A stretch of DNA of 64,000 nt, taken from positions 1 to 64,000 of the forward strand of contig NZ_FQUT01000017.1 of NCBI RefSeq assembly GCF_900129245.1, written 5' to 3'. This DNA is from Chryseobacterium arachidis. GTDB lineage: Bacteria > Bacteroidota > Bacteroidia > Flavobacteriales > Weeksellaceae. The position numbers and the translations under genes were made by a program. The number at the start of each line of letters is the position of its first letter. The stretch's first letter is position 1. Below the pieces are notes generated by a model. It saw only the letters and a list, made by a program, of their open reading frames with translations. It had not been told where the DNA came from and did no database searches. Shown here piece by piece: positions 8,638 to 18,132 of the stretch.

Positions 8638-9255
8638 TTATAGATTGAGGTTAGAAATAAATTCTTCAGTAGTAGAGATGATATGACCATAATTAGGAAA
8701 ATTCGTCTCTACGGTCGCTTTTATTTCTTCCCAGTTGAAAGCACCGATACCATCTTTAATCAGAGTAACATGATATCCCAGCTCTACGCCGTATCTTGCA
8801 GTAGAATCAACACATGTATTAGCCCGCATCCCGGCAATAACAATTTGGTCGATATTATGTTGACGCAAAAGAAAATCAAGATCCGTATTGGCAAATCCAC
8901 TTGCCGTCCAATGATTTTGAGCAATAAGATCCCCTTCCTGCATTGCAAGATTGGGGTGAAACTCAGCTCCCCAGGAACCTTTTTCAAATAAGGTTACGCT
9001 TTTGCTTCCCAAATGAGAAGGTGCCATAAATTTCCAGTTCAGATAATCTCCCTGCTGTGTATGACGATGAGGTGCGTAAATGATCTGGATCTTTTTCTCT
9101 CTCGAAGCGGTCAGAAGTTTTTGAATATTTTCGACTACGTTGTTTCCTTCCACTGTGTCTTTTGTGAGAGGATACAGTTTTCCGCCTTCGGAAAGAAAAT
9201 CATTAAAAGGATCGATAAGAACAATTGCTGTTTTTTGAAGATTATATATACTCAT
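8638..9255 (-). CDS. Isochorismatase-like cysteine hydrolase
   Basis: 205 aa. It has the family triad region: Asp15 in VLIDPFNDF, a mid-protein Lys (EKGSWGAEF), and the nucleophile Cys148 in GMRANTCVDSTARYG. Members hydrolyse amides or ureas (nicotinamidase, N-carbamoyl compounds, isochorismate); the substrate here is not evident. It is the first gene of a two-gene unit with the 176-aa protein. It is divergent from the sigma-54 activator gene at 9519, 263 bp away, which makes it a candidate target of that activator. I found no good -24/-12 box upstream. Confidence 0.87.
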   Translation of the reverse strand: MSIYNLQKTAIVLIDPFNDFLSEGGKLYPLTKDTVEGNNVVENIQKLLTASREKKIQIIYAPHRHTQQGDYLNWKFMAPSHLGSKSVTLFEKGSWGAEFHPNLAMQEGDLIAQNHWTASGFANTDLDFLLRQHNIDQIVIAGMRANTCVDSTARYGVELGYHVTLIKDGIGAFNWEEIKATVETNFPNYGHIISTTEEFISNLNL

Positions 9256-9518
9256 AATGTAAGGCTTAGGTTATTAGTAAATACATAAATCTGCAGAAGC
9301 CAATTCTTGCAGATGAAAGCCGATATTTTGAGTTGGTGTACCGGAATCTGTTCTAATAATATGCCAACCAAAAATCTCTTTATCCATAAGCATTTATAGA
9401 TTTTCACCTATCTTGGATTTACGATATACAGTAAATTTTCGAAATAAATTTCCGATATGCCGTAATTATTATGTAAATTTATACGTACTGATTATAAGTC
9501 TTTTAAGCACGTATTTTT

Positions 9519-11627
9519 ATGAATGTTACAGAGAATTTACATCGTAGTGAAGTGATTGATTTGTTTGTTTCCGTAAGCGAGGCTACGGTTTCCATCAGAA
9601 ATAAAAATGATCTGGTAAGCTTCATCCAATATAAACTGAAAAATATTTTCCAGTTTTCGGATCTTGCCATTTCAAGATACAATATTCCTAAAGGTACTTT
9701 TAAAGTTTTTCTTGAACATTGCGATAAGACCAATCAGCATCCCGATTTTAATGCTATTGCTTACGAAGAATATCCTCTGAAAGACGGTCTGCACGACAAA
9801 ATTATGGAATCGGAAAACACGGTAGTTTTATCTGTAGACAGCCTGATAGCAAGTGGCATGAAACATCTGGTTTTTCTGCAGAACGCCGGTATTAAAGAAA
9901 TCGTGGGAATCCGGCTTTTGCAGAATGGTGAAGTATTCGGAGGGATGGTACTTTTATCGGAAGAAGAAGGAGCATTTACGGTTTTACAGAGAAGGCTAAT
10001 CGAAAAAATTTCCAACTATATATCTTCCGCAGTGGCCAATATCATTGCAAATGAAGAAATCCAGAAGAGGGATAAAGAAAAAAGTATTTTGCTTTCTCTA
10101 AGCAACGAAACAGCAAAAGTAAAGACAAAAGAAGAATTATTTCTCGTCATCAGCGAAAAGCTGAAAGACCTGTTTTCCATCCTAAGCTTCGGAATCATTG
10201 TAAAAGACAGAGATACTCAGACTCACCGCTTTTTTATGTTTGAAGTTGATGACAGCACCAAAATAGATTCTGAATTTCAAACGGTTATCAATCATCAGTA
10301 CATCAATTCTAATGATCTTATTTTCACCAGTATTCTGAATACAGGAACTCCAATAGTTCTGGAAACTGAAAAACTGGAAGAGCCTCTACCCCTGTATGCC
10401 CAGTTCTGGAAGAAAAATAACATTCAAAAAGTTATCGGTACCGCACTCAGTGTTGCTGATGATGATATCGGCTGCCTTTTCCTGCGTGTGGAAGATGATT
10501 TTGATATAAATTCTTCCTATGACCTGCTGAAAGGAGTAAGTTCACAAATAGCCATCGCATTATCCAATATCATTTCGAATGAAAAAAATCAAAGCCAATT
10601 AAAGGAAATTCTGAACTACAAAGAACAACTGGAAAATGAGAAAGCCTATCTTCAGGAGGAAATAACTTCCGGAAACCGATATGCTGACATCATCGGAGGA
10701 AGTATTGAAATGAAAAGTATTTTTCACCTGCTGTCTCAGGTAGCCTGCACCAACAGTACCGTCCTCATCTTAGGAGAAACCGGTACCGGAAAAGAGCTTA
10801 TCGCAAGAGCCATTCATAATTCTTCTCCCAGAAAAAATAATTTAATGGTGAAAGTCAACTGTGCGGCTTTACCTGCTAATTTAATTGAAAGCGAACTTTT
10901 CGGTCATGAAAAAGGCAGTTTTACCGGAGCTTTTGAAAGAAGAATCGGGAAATTCGAATTGGCTCATAAAGGTACTCTATTTTTAGATGAAATAGGAGAA
11001 ATGCCCCTCGAACTGCAGGTGAAGCTGCTACGGGCAATCCAGGAAAAAGAAATTGAGCGGATAGGCGGAAAAGGAATTTTAAAAACGGATGTCAGAATTA
11101 TTGCCGCAACCAACAGAAACCTGATTAATGAAGTAAAAGAAGGCCGTTTCCGCAGCGATTTGTATTACAGGCTTAACGTTTTTCCTGTTCATTTGCCTCC
11201 GCTCAAAAACAGAAAAGACGACATTCCTGAGCTTGTGAACTATTTTATGGCAAAATTTTCTAAAACAATAGGCAAAGAGGTAAAAGGAATTTCTAAAAAA
11301 GCAATGACTGAACTTCTGCAATATGACTGGCCGGGTAATGTAAGAGAACTTGAGCATGTGATTGAAAGAAGCATTCTGATGACAGAAGGAAGTTTAATTA
11401 AAGATGCTTTTCTTCCCTACCGGGAAACGTTCAGTGATCACAAAAAAGAAACGGGAGACCGTACCATCGCAGGATTTGAGAAAAGCTACATCATTGATGT
11501 TCTGAAACAGTGCAACGGCAAAGTTTTCGGTCCTTCGGGTGCAGCTGTCATTCTCGGTATTCCCCACACTACCCTGCATTCAAAGATGAAAAAATTAGGA
11601 ATTACCAAATCGGATATATTCGGATAA
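9519..11627 (+). CDS. Sigma-54-dependent activator with two GAF domains (FhlA-like)
   Basis: 702 aa. Two GAF sensor domains fill about residues 10-180 and 190-360, and a short coiled coil follows. The AAA+ domain has Walker A GETGTGK (residue 419 onward), GSFTGA (466-471, a natural variant of GAFTGA) for sigma-54 contact, and Walker B LFLDEIGEMP. A Fis-type HTH closes the protein (about 655-700, GAAVILGIPHTTLHSKMKKLG). It lacks a receiver domain, so it senses a ligand directly through the GAFs. Its neighbours are two isochorismatase-like hydrolases, one on each side. The target promoter was not identified. Confidence 0.92.
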   Translation: MNVTENLHRSEVIDLFVSVSEATVSIRNKNDLVSFIQYKLKNIFQFSDLAISRYNIPKGTFKVFLEHCDKTNQHPDFNAIAYEEYPLKDGLHDKIMESENTVVLSVDSLIASGMKHLVFLQNAGIKEIVGIRLLQNGEVFGGMVLLSEEEGAFTVLQRRLIEKISNYISSAVANIIANEEIQKRDKEKSILLSLSNETAKVKTKEELFLVISEKLKDLFSILSFGIIVKDRDTQTHRFFMFEVDDSTKIDSEFQTVINHQYINSNDLIFTSILNTGTPIVLETEKLEEPLPLYAQFWKKNNIQKVIGTALSVADDDIGCLFLRVEDDFDINSSYDLLKGVSSQIAIALSNIISNEKNQSQLKEILNYKEQLENEKAYLQEEITSGNRYADIIGGSIEMKSIFHLLSQVACTNSTVLILGETGTGKELIARAIHNSSPRKNNLMVKVNCAALPANLIESELFGHEKGSFTGAFERRIGKFELAHKGTLFLDEIGEMPLELQVKLLRAIQEKEIERIGGKGILKTDVRIIAATNRNLINEVKEGRFRSDLYYRLNVFPVHLPPLKNRKDDIPELVNYFMAKFSKTIGKEVKGISKKAMTELLQYDWPGNVRELEHVIERSILMTEGSLIKDAFLPYRETFSDHKKETGDRTIAGFEKSYIIDVLKQCNGKVFGPSGAAVILGIPHTTLHSKMKKLGITKSDIFG

Positions 11628-11666
11628 ATAAAATTTGAAGCGAGATTTTGAGTATAAAATTATTTT

Positions 11667-11832
11667 TTAACCACAAAAGATGCAAAAGATTTTAACACTT
11701 TAGTTATTTTTAAGTTTAATACTTAAAGAAAAAAGAGCACATAAGTTTAAAAAAATCTTTGATTTTTATCCTTTTGAGAGCTTTATATCTAAAAATAGCA
11801 GGAAGAATATCTTTTGTGCCTTTTGTGGTTAA
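11667..11832. repeat. 166-bp element with 24-bp terminal inverted repeats
   Basis: The left end 11667-11690 and right end 11809-11832 match at 21 of 24 positions as inverted copies, sharing TTAACCACAAAAG and CAAAAGAT. The inside is AT-rich and non-coding. A related copy lies at 53705-53818. The layout is like a MITE or a large folded intergenic repeat; no transposase is nearby. Confidence 0.6.
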
Positions 11833-11872
11833 ATTGAAAATTAGTTTAAACAAACTTTTTAAATGATTCAAG

Positions 11873-12415
11873 ATGAAAATAAAACTACAGAATTCTTTAC
11901 TGCTTATTATCGATATTCAGGAAAAGCTGCAGCCTGCCATTAAAGATCATGAAGATGTTTTGGCATCTATCCTTTGGGCGGTAGATTTAGCTTCAACAAT
12001 GGGCATTCCTGTTTGGGCAACAGAGCATTGTCCGGAAAAAATCGGATTCATGCCGGAGGTTCTCCGATCGAAAATTGACGAAAAAAATATCATTTCAAAA
12101 GTACATTTTTCAGGAGTTGCGGAAGGGAATCTGACTGAGCAATTTGAGCCTGAAAAAAATCAGATCATTGTAACGGGTACGGAAGCCCATGTTTGTGTTT
12201 TGCAGACTGTTCTGGATTTACTTGAAAAGAAGTTCAGTGTTTTTGTTTTAGATTCAGGCATCGGTTCCAGAAAAGATGAGGATAAGGAAAGCGCAATCGA
12301 GCGAATGAGACAAAACGGCGCAGAAATCATCACCAGAGAAATGCTTGCTTTCGAATGGCTGAACAGAGCGGATCATGAACTTTTCCGAGAAATTCTTAAC
12401 AAGTTTATTAAATAA
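11873..12415 (+). CDS. Isochorismatase-family hydrolase (YcaC-like)
   Basis: 180 aa, with triad Asp14 (LLIIDIQEKL), Lys76 (NIISKVHFS) and Cys108 (TGTEAHVCVLQTVLDLL). The EAHVCV motif and length suit YcaC-like hydrolases, whose natural substrate is poorly known. The start is the ATG at 11873, directly after the terminal-repeat element. It ends at a bidirectional terminator shared with the convergent nitroreductase operon. Confidence 0.88.
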   Translation: MKIKLQNSLLLIIDIQEKLQPAIKDHEDVLASILWAVDLASTMGIPVWATEHCPEKIGFMPEVLRSKIDEKNIISKVHFSGVAEGNLTEQFEPEKNQIIVTGTEAHVCVLQTVLDLLEKKFSVFVLDSGIGSRKDEDKESAIERMRQNGAEIITREMLAFEWLNRADHELFREILNKFIK

Positions 12416-12453
12416 AAAATCACCGGAAACTACATCGGTTACCGGTTGATTTT
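12416..12453. terminator. Bidirectional terminator
   Basis: AAAATCA-CCGG and CCGG-TTGATTTT form a hairpin with a one-base bulge between two convergent transcription units. A/T runs flank it on both sides. Confidence 0.75.
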
Positions 12454-12485
12454 CTATGTTTTAACCCAAGCTAAGCGAACAAAAT

Positions 12486-13118
12486 TTAAAGGAAAGTCAA
12501 AAACTCTTCTTTCGGCTTACGTATTTTTTCATTTTTAAGATTCCAGTCGTTTTCTTCGTCTCGATATCCGATTGCCAACAGCATAGAACTTCGGAGCCCT
12601 TTCGCTGATAAATTAAGAAATTCATCAAGCCCTGCCGGATCAAAACCTTCCATCGGCGTAGTATCAATTCCTTCGGAAGCTGCCGCTACAATGGCCAATC
12701 CCAATGCGATATTTGCCTGTTTTGCCGCATGATGAAAGTTTTCTTCAATGCTCATGCTTCCGAAAAACTGTTTGGAAAAATTTCTTTGCTTATCATATAC
12801 AGAAGCATCAGCATGTCGTTTTTCAGCCAGATAATCGAATACATGATCGATTCTTTCCTTAGAATATTCGTCCCAGACTGCAAAGACAAGCAAATGCGAT
12901 GACCCGGCAACCGGAGCCTGATTCATAGCAATAGGAAGAATCTGTTTTTTTATTTCAGGATCGCTGATAACAATTATTTCGTAAGGCTGCAGCCCTATTC
13001 CTGACGGAGCTAAACGGGCAGCTTCCAGAATCAGATGTATTTTATCTTCAGGAACTTTTTTGCCGGTCATTTTTTTTGTGGCATATCGCCAGTTCAAAAC
13101 GTCTATTATATTTTTCAT
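12486..13118 (-). CDS. Nitroreductase family NAD(P)H-dependent oxidoreductase (NfsB-like)
   Basis: 210 aa from MKNIIDVLNWRYATKK; the frame is open to an ATG at 13139, but the inner start matches the family. It is FMN-dependent. The characteristic RYATKKMTGKKVP, ARLAPSGIGLQPYEIIVI and AAASEGIDTTPMEGFDP motifs correspond to FMN contacts and the dimer interface of NfsB/NfnB. It reduces nitro compounds or quinones. It lies 57 bp downstream of the NTF2-like gene and is probably in the same operon. Confidence 0.88.
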   Translation of the reverse strand: MKNIIDVLNWRYATKKMTGKKVPEDKIHLILEAARLAPSGIGLQPYEIIVISDPEIKKQILPIAMNQAPVAGSSHLLVFAVWDEYSKERIDHVFDYLAEKRHADASVYDKQRNFSKQFFGSMSIEENFHHAAKQANIALGLAIVAAASEGIDTTPMEGFDPAGLDEFLNLSAKGLRSSMLLAIGYRDEENDWNLKNEKIRKPKEEFLTFL

Positions 13119-13175
13119 GTCTGTTATTTTTAAAATCAAGGTGAACGGAGATCCACCCTGATTTACCTTTTTTAC

Positions 13176-13622
13176 TTAACTAAAAACACCCAACTGTCCT
13201 AAAAGTATTGTTCCTGCACTGTAGCAATGGAATGATTTTACTTTACCATTTTCAATCTTAAAGACATCACAACAAGGCACTTCTATGGTTTTACCTGTTG
13301 CTTCTAAAGTTCCTGAGGCTAACTGAAGCGGACCTTTATGGGTTCCGTTCAGTGATAGCTCCACAACCACAGTATTTTCATCTTCCAACACATACAATTC
13401 ATACAATTCTCTGTGCATGTCTGGAAATGCGGTGGCGTATACATCCACTGTCTTTCCTATATCTTCACCGTAATATTTGGTTCCTCCTGACACATCCCAG
13501 AAGTAGCCGTCTTCTGTAAAAAGATCGATAAATGCTCTAGAATCCTGGATTTCCGCCACTCTGTACAATTCACGGATTAATTTTTCGTTTTCTGAGTTGG
13601 TATTAATGACTGAAGCTTTCAT
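13176..13622 (-). CDS. NTF2/SnoaL-like protein
   Basis: 148 aa. It has a cone-shaped NTF2-like fold pattern: an N-terminal helix (NEKLIRELYRVAEIQDSRAF) followed by LFTEDGYFWDVSGGTKYYG, and beta strands ending KIENGKVKSFHCYSAG. Proteins of this type are often small ligand-binding proteins or isomerase-like enzymes. It precedes the nitroreductase gene on the same strand. No catalytic residues can be named with confidence. Confidence 0.8.
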   Translation of the reverse strand: MKASVINTNSENEKLIRELYRVAEIQDSRAFIDLFTEDGYFWDVSGGTKYYGEDIGKTVDVYATAFPDMHRELYELYVLEDENTVVVELSLNGTHKGPLQLASGTLEATGKTIEVPCCDVFKIENGKVKSFHCYSAGTILLGQLGVFS

Positions 13623-13753
13623 AATTGATTTTTTTTAATGTTAAATATGATTGTAAATAAAAATTCTGATTATTAATGCAGGCCGAATGCAATGAACATG
13701 ATTATATTCATGATTATTGATTGACCGCAAAAGATTTGATAAAGTTTTAGAAA

Positions 13754-14761
13754 TTATTTTTTGTTGTTTACAAAAACGTAGAGTTTGGTTACTTTTCCGT
13801 TTTCAAAAACAAAAAGATCCATCCCTGTAACGGCATCCGGCTTTTCAGAAGGACCGTTTTGCCAGAATAGTCGCGCAATATTATGATTCACATCGATGGC
13901 TTTAACGTGGGAAAATTTTGAGGTAGCACTTTTTTGCTGCAAACCGTCTACAAACCCGTTGATATCCTGATGACCTTTTGCAATAAAATGACTGTCTACC
14001 ATTTCAATATCATCCGCATACACCTCTTTCATTAAAGCTTCGCGTTTCTTAGGATTTCTTTCGTTCCAGATGGCCAAATGACCTTCAACCAATTTTTTAA
14101 TTTCTGCTTCGGATAATACAGTACTTTTTTCAGAGGATCTCTGTGTTCCGACTGCGTCTTTAGGTGACCATAGAAATGTCGCAGGCTTGTTTTTTTCGTA
14201 GCCTTTTCCGTTGGGATAAGAAACCAACTCCATTTTGGAGCCCCAGGGTGTTACAAAATAAACCCAAGTTTCCCCTTCTGTATCTCCGGATGGCATCAGG
14301 AACGGCTCACCCAGAAACTGCACGCCTTTGCTTTTAAGATATTCTACACTTTTCTTAATGTCATTGGTATAAAAAGCAATATGGCTTGCTCCGATATCAT
14401 CTCCTCCCGGATGTTGTGTGCTGCCTTTGCTGTCTTTATATTCAAATAATTCTATGCTGGCTCCTGTTCCTGCTTTTATCATTTTTATGGTAACAGGTCC
14501 GGTAGCAGGGTTCATATTATTGGTTTTCTTCCATGTACCATCCAACGGAATTGGACCTAGTGTAGTAACAGGTGAAAAACCTAACACTTCTTTAAAAAAG
14601 CCTAAAGCCTGATTCATATTCGGAACATTGATACCTACATGATCTATTCCGAGAATTCCTGCGTTTTGCTGTGCATTCATCTGAGAGACAGAAGCTGAAA
14701 GTAATAAAGCGCCTGCTACCGCAGTTGCATTGTTTTTAATTTGTTTGAGTGATTTGCTCAT
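13754..14761 (-). CDS. Exported fusion of a glyoxalase/VOC domain and an NTF2-like domain
   Basis: 335 aa from MSKSLKQIKNN; the open frame extends to 14848, but only the inner start gives a sensible signal peptide (NNATAVAGALLLSASVSQMNA). A VOC domain covers about residues 35-180 (GIDHVGINVPNMNQALGFFKEVLGF ... GASHIAFYTNDIKKSVEYL ... MELVSYP). A SnoaL/NTF2-like domain covers about 210-335 (VEGHLAIWNERNPKKREALMKEVYADDIEMVDSH). It is probably periplasmic. The adjacent Crp-type gene lies just upstream on the same strand. Confidence 0.85.
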   Translation of the reverse strand: MSKSLKQIKNNATAVAGALLLSASVSQMNAQQNAGILGIDHVGINVPNMNQALGFFKEVLGFSPVTTLGPIPLDGTWKKTNNMNPATGPVTIKMIKAGTGASIELFEYKDSKGSTQHPGGDDIGASHIAFYTNDIKKSVEYLKSKGVQFLGEPFLMPSGDTEGETWVYFVTPWGSKMELVSYPNGKGYEKNKPATFLWSPKDAVGTQRSSEKSTVLSEAEIKKLVEGHLAIWNERNPKKREALMKEVYADDIEMVDSHFIAKGHQDINGFVDGLQQKSATSKFSHVKAIDVNHNIARLFWQNGPSEKPDAVTGMDLFVFENGKVTKLYVFVNNKK

Positions 14762-14874
14762 CGCTGTAAATTTTATTGTTATTTGATGTAGCAAATCTCC
14801 AACATTCCGGAGGCTCTTTCCATTGACAAATGCTTGAAAAAAAAACAAACAAACGTCAATGAAATAAGAAGTTT

Positions 14875-15453
14875 TTATTTAGTCACCCTATTCCTGCGAA
14901 GTCTGGTAAGGGTTTCCGGAGTGATCCCTATATAAGAGGCAATCATATGCTGGGGAATCCTGTTGACAATATGAGGATATTTTTCGATAAAATTCTGGTA
15001 TTTTTCTTCTGCCGAAAAACTGATATTCGCCAAAATCCTGCTTTGGGAAACAATAAAACTTTTCTGAATGATCTGGTTCACCAATTGATTAAGCTGAGGA
15101 ATCTCTGCACATATCTTTTCGAAATCTTTCTTATGAATTAAAATCAATTCGGTTGGTTCTATGGCATCGATGTTAAGACTTGTGGGGGTTTCATTGATTA
15201 AGCTTTCCCGATCTCCTGTCCAATAATTTTCAGGGGCAAAACTGATGATGTGTTCTGTACCGTTTTCAGCAATCGAAAATGTTTTTACCAGCCCACGGCA
15301 TATAAAAGCATTGTACTGCCACACCTCGCCATCCTGCATAAGGAACTGTTTTTTTCGAAGTTTTTTTACAATACAGACAGACTGTATTAACTCTATTTCG
15401 GCTTCAGAAAGTTGGATTTTATCAGTAAGATATTTTTGGAAAGTTTCGAACAT
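14875..15453 (-). CDS. Crp/Fnr-type regulator
   Basis: 192 aa. It has a cyclic-nucleotide-binding-like N-terminal beta-roll (about residues 25-115, lacking the canonical cAMP cassette) and a C-terminal helix-turn-helix ending IPQHMIASYIGITPETLTRLRRNR. This is the small Crp-like type common in Bacteroidota, often beside single oxidoreductase genes. It lies 113 bp upstream of the VOC/NTF2 gene and could control it; this is inferred from position. Confidence 0.85.
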   Translation of the reverse strand: MFETFQKYLTDKIQLSEAEIELIQSVCIVKKLRKKQFLMQDGEVWQYNAFICRGLVKTFSIAENGTEHIISFAPENYWTGDRESLINETPTSLNIDAIEPTELILIHKKDFEKICAEIPQLNQLVNQIIQKSFIVSQSRILANISFSAEEKYQNFIEKYPHIVNRIPQHMIASYIGITPETLTRLRRNRVTK

Positions 15454-15585
15454 TCAATGAAAGTATATAATAACAAATGTAATCAATTTTCAAATGAAGA
15501 ATCTAAAATATTATCACATTTCTGTTTTTTATACAGGTATTTTTATTGTTTATATTATCAAATTTTACTGAATAACAAAAAACAC

Positions 15586-15606
15586 ATCCCTGCTTTTAAC
15601 AGGGAT
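15586..15606 (-). terminator. Minus-strand terminator
   Basis: ATCCCTG-N7-CAGGGAT is followed on the minus strand by GTGTTTTTTGTT. It would end transcripts arriving from the quinone-oxidoreductase-like gene 280 bp away, or from an unseen small transcript between. Confidence 0.7.
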
Positions 15607-15886
15607 ATGAAATAGAAAGTTCCATTTGTCCTGTTCCTTTCGGAAATTCAAAAAATATTCATCAATTCTGCTACATAAAAACCGGGATTGCCGCTTTCGA
15701 AAACAACAACTTCAGATTTTCACTGGCTTCAAGTTCTTACAATATGATCCTCAACGGAACCGAAAATTCAGGCTCAAATACATTGCAGAAGAATTGATAA
15801 TTACTTTCTAATAGTTTTCGCTTATTTTGTCTGTTGTGACAATCTTATTAAAATTTTGTTGAATTGAATATTGATTAACTATAGCT
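15607..15886. other. Intergenic stretch, possible relic frame
   Basis: No complete gene. One plus-strand frame without a start codon is open from about 15600 to 15797 and looks mildly protein-like (ICPVPFGNSKNIHQFCYIK, then NNNFRFSLASSSYNMILNG). I treat it as a relic or coincidence. 15454-15585 shows nothing. Confidence 0.3.
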
Positions 15887-16876
15887 TTAAAACTTTATCA
15901 GTACTTTCCCAAAAGGCCTTTCTTCTATTAAAAAACGTTGTGCTTCTGCTACTTCTTCTGCATCATACACTTTTGCGATCAAAGGCTTTAATTTTGCATC
16001 TTCAAGCAGCGGCATCAGCTGGTTCCAAATTTCTTTTTCAGCATCTCTATCAAACCAGCCGTTAAGACTTTGCCCACGCATCTGCAAACCTTTCCATACA
16101 AAATCTGTAATATTTGCGCTAAATGTTGTACCTGCAGAATATCCGATGGTAACAAGAATCCCATTTCGGCTTAATGATTTAATAGCCTCCCCCGTTAAAT
16201 TTCCTCCAATACTGTCAATCACAATATCTACGCCTTTTCCTTCTGTGATACGCATTACTCCATCGCTGATACTCTCTTTTGAAAGATCAATAACATTTTG
16301 AAAGCCATAAAGAAGAGCTTTCTCATATTTTTGTGTAGATCCGGCGGTAGTAATTACTTGTGAAGCACCTAAAACAGTAGCCAGCTGTACAGCAGCATTA
16401 CCTACGCCACCCCCCACAGCCAGCGACAACACACTTTTTCCAGGTTGAAATTCGGCTTTATTCAGGCAAGCTTGAGCCGAAAAAAAACTTACCGGGAATG
16501 CTGCAGCTTCTTCATCAGAAATACTGTCATTAAGAATAATGAGCTCATCAGGATAAACGGCAATATATTCAGCCCAAAGACCGTTGGTATATATTCCTCT
16601 GATTTGTCCGCCTTCTGTAAAGCAAGAAATCATTACTCTAGTTCCCTCTGTAAAATCAGAGTTTCCTTTTATCACAATGCCGACACCTTCATTTCCTAAA
16701 ATTACCGGAGTATGTCTTCCTGTAAATTTTCCGCTTCTAACCGTATTATCAACAGCATTCACTGCTGCCAATGTTATTCTGACTAATAATTGACCTTCTA
16801 AAAGATCGGGAATCGGGCGGTCAACTATTTTTAGAACTTCATAATTTCCGGGTATAGTAAATTCAACTGTTTTCAT
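15887..16876 (-). CDS. Zinc-independent quinone oxidoreductase-like MDR enzyme
   Basis: 329 aa. It is an MDR-superfamily NADPH oxidoreductase: an N-terminal GroES-like domain (ILGNEGVGIVIKG around residue 60) and a Rossmann domain with VGGGVGNAAVQLA (about 152-164). It lacks the Cys/His zinc ligands of true alcohol dehydrogenases, so it belongs with quinone reductases (QOR). The tail RPFGKVLIKF is typical. It is transcribed singly, 228 bp downstream of an AraC regulator gene on the same strand. The substrate is unknown. Confidence 0.87.
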   Translation of the reverse strand: MKTVEFTIPGNYEVLKIVDRPIPDLLEGQLLVRITLAAVNAVDNTVRSGKFTGRHTPVILGNEGVGIVIKGNSDFTEGTRVMISCFTEGGQIRGIYTNGLWAEYIAVYPDELIILNDSISDEEAAAFPVSFFSAQACLNKAEFQPGKSVLSLAVGGGVGNAAVQLATVLGASQVITTAGSTQKYEKALLYGFQNVIDLSKESISDGVMRITEGKGVDIVIDSIGGNLTGEAIKSLSRNGILVTIGYSAGTTFSANITDFVWKGLQMRGQSLNGWFDRDAEKEIWNQLMPLLEDAKLKPLIAKVYDAEEVAEAQRFLIEERPFGKVLIKF

Positions 16877-17104
16877 TTTGATTATATTTTAAATATTATT
16901 ACTGAGACAAAGGTATAGTAGTGAATCGAGCTAAAACATGGATAAATCAGGAAGCGATTTGTACAATTATACCATTAAAATTATTCCACTGCAAAATTGT
17001 GTTTTTAGCATCTGAAGAAAAGAATTCAGGGGCAAAGGTTTTAAATCGTTTATTCAAAATTAGATGAACAAACGACTGCCCTTCAATACAAATCGGGTAA
17101 AATC

Positions 17105-18001
17105 TTATACCATTCTCTGATTCCTGATCCCGCTCGGGGAAACTCCTTTAACTTTTTTAAAAAATCTTGAGAAATAAGGAACATTTGCAAAACCTAACTG
17201 ATAAGCAACATCACCGATGTTCATATCTGTCTGAAGCAATAAAATTTCTGCCTGCTCTATGATAAATTCATGAATAATACTGATAGTACTTTTCCCTGTT
17301 TCCAAACGGATAAGGTCGGTAAGATAATTGGAAGACATATTCAATTCTTTGGCAATAGATGAAACCGTAGGAAAACCGGAAACAGGTGTCGATAAATCTT
17401 TATAATGATCTTGCAGCAGGCTTTTCAGTTTCGAAGAAACCGAAGCAGTTTTTGTTGATTTGTCTTTAAACTGTCTTTCATAAAAAACATCTGCATAAGA
17501 AAGGACAACATTTAGTAAAGAAAGAATAATATTAATGTTTGCATGCGCTTTATTTTCAATCAACTCTATATGAATTTTTGTAAAAAGCCATGTAATGATT
17601 TCTTCTTCTTCGGGAGTCATAAATAATGCATCGTTGATCTCGTAGCTGAAATATTTATATTGATTGATTTTGGTTGCAATCGGATTTTGCTTAATGAGGT
17701 CTGGATGAAAAACAAAAGCATAGCCATCCCAGAAAGTAAGGCTATCCCAGGAAACTACCTGCCCTGGCTCGCTAAAGAGCATCAAGCCGTTTTCGGTACT
17801 ATATTTATTGCTTCCATAATTGATATCCCCTGTAAAATTTTTTTTCAGTGAAATTTTAAACAAATTGACCTGAATCTCGCCGCTGGTCTGGGGAAAATTA
17901 GGAATCGCCTGCTTACAAACCCTGCTGTCCATTAGCGGATGCAAAGGTGAGGATTGGTTTAAATATTTATTATAGTTTGTTAAATCACTAAATACTTTCA
18001 T
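17105..18001 (-). CDS. AraC-family transcriptional regulator
   Basis: 298 aa. The N-terminal half is a beta-rich sensor domain of unknown ligand. The C-terminal ~100 residues carry two HTH motifs: VSSIAKELNMSSNYLTDLIR and NIGDVAYQLGFANVPYFSRFFKKVKGVSP, the latter the AraC signature. It is likely an activator. The quinone-oxidoreductase-like gene is the next gene downstream on the same strand and is a natural candidate target; this pairing is inferred. Confidence 0.9.
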   Translation of the reverse strand: MKVFSDLTNYNKYLNQSSPLHPLMDSRVCKQAIPNFPQTSGEIQVNLFKISLKKNFTGDINYGSNKYSTENGLMLFSEPGQVVSWDSLTFWDGYAFVFHPDLIKQNPIATKINQYKYFSYEINDALFMTPEEEEIITWLFTKIHIELIENKAHANINIILSLLNVVLSYADVFYERQFKDKSTKTASVSSKLKSLLQDHYKDLSTPVSGFPTVSSIAKELNMSSNYLTDLIRLETGKSTISIIHEFIIEQAEILLLQTDMNIGDVAYQLGFANVPYFSRFFKKVKGVSPSGIRNQRMV

Positions 18002-18132
18002 GAAGGATTGTTATTCTTAATATTTTGAAGATATATTTTTTCAGTTCGACACTAAATTCAGGTTGCTTATATAAAAGTAAGGTTTTTAAAATATTCCATA
18101 GGATAAGGTTCATATTATTTTTTATTAAAAAA

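Noticed and set aside
9256..9518. Sigma-54 promoter for the isochorismatase gene at 8638
   Set aside because: No GG-N10-GC pair with correct spacing on the minus strand; the nearest candidates have N9 or no GC.
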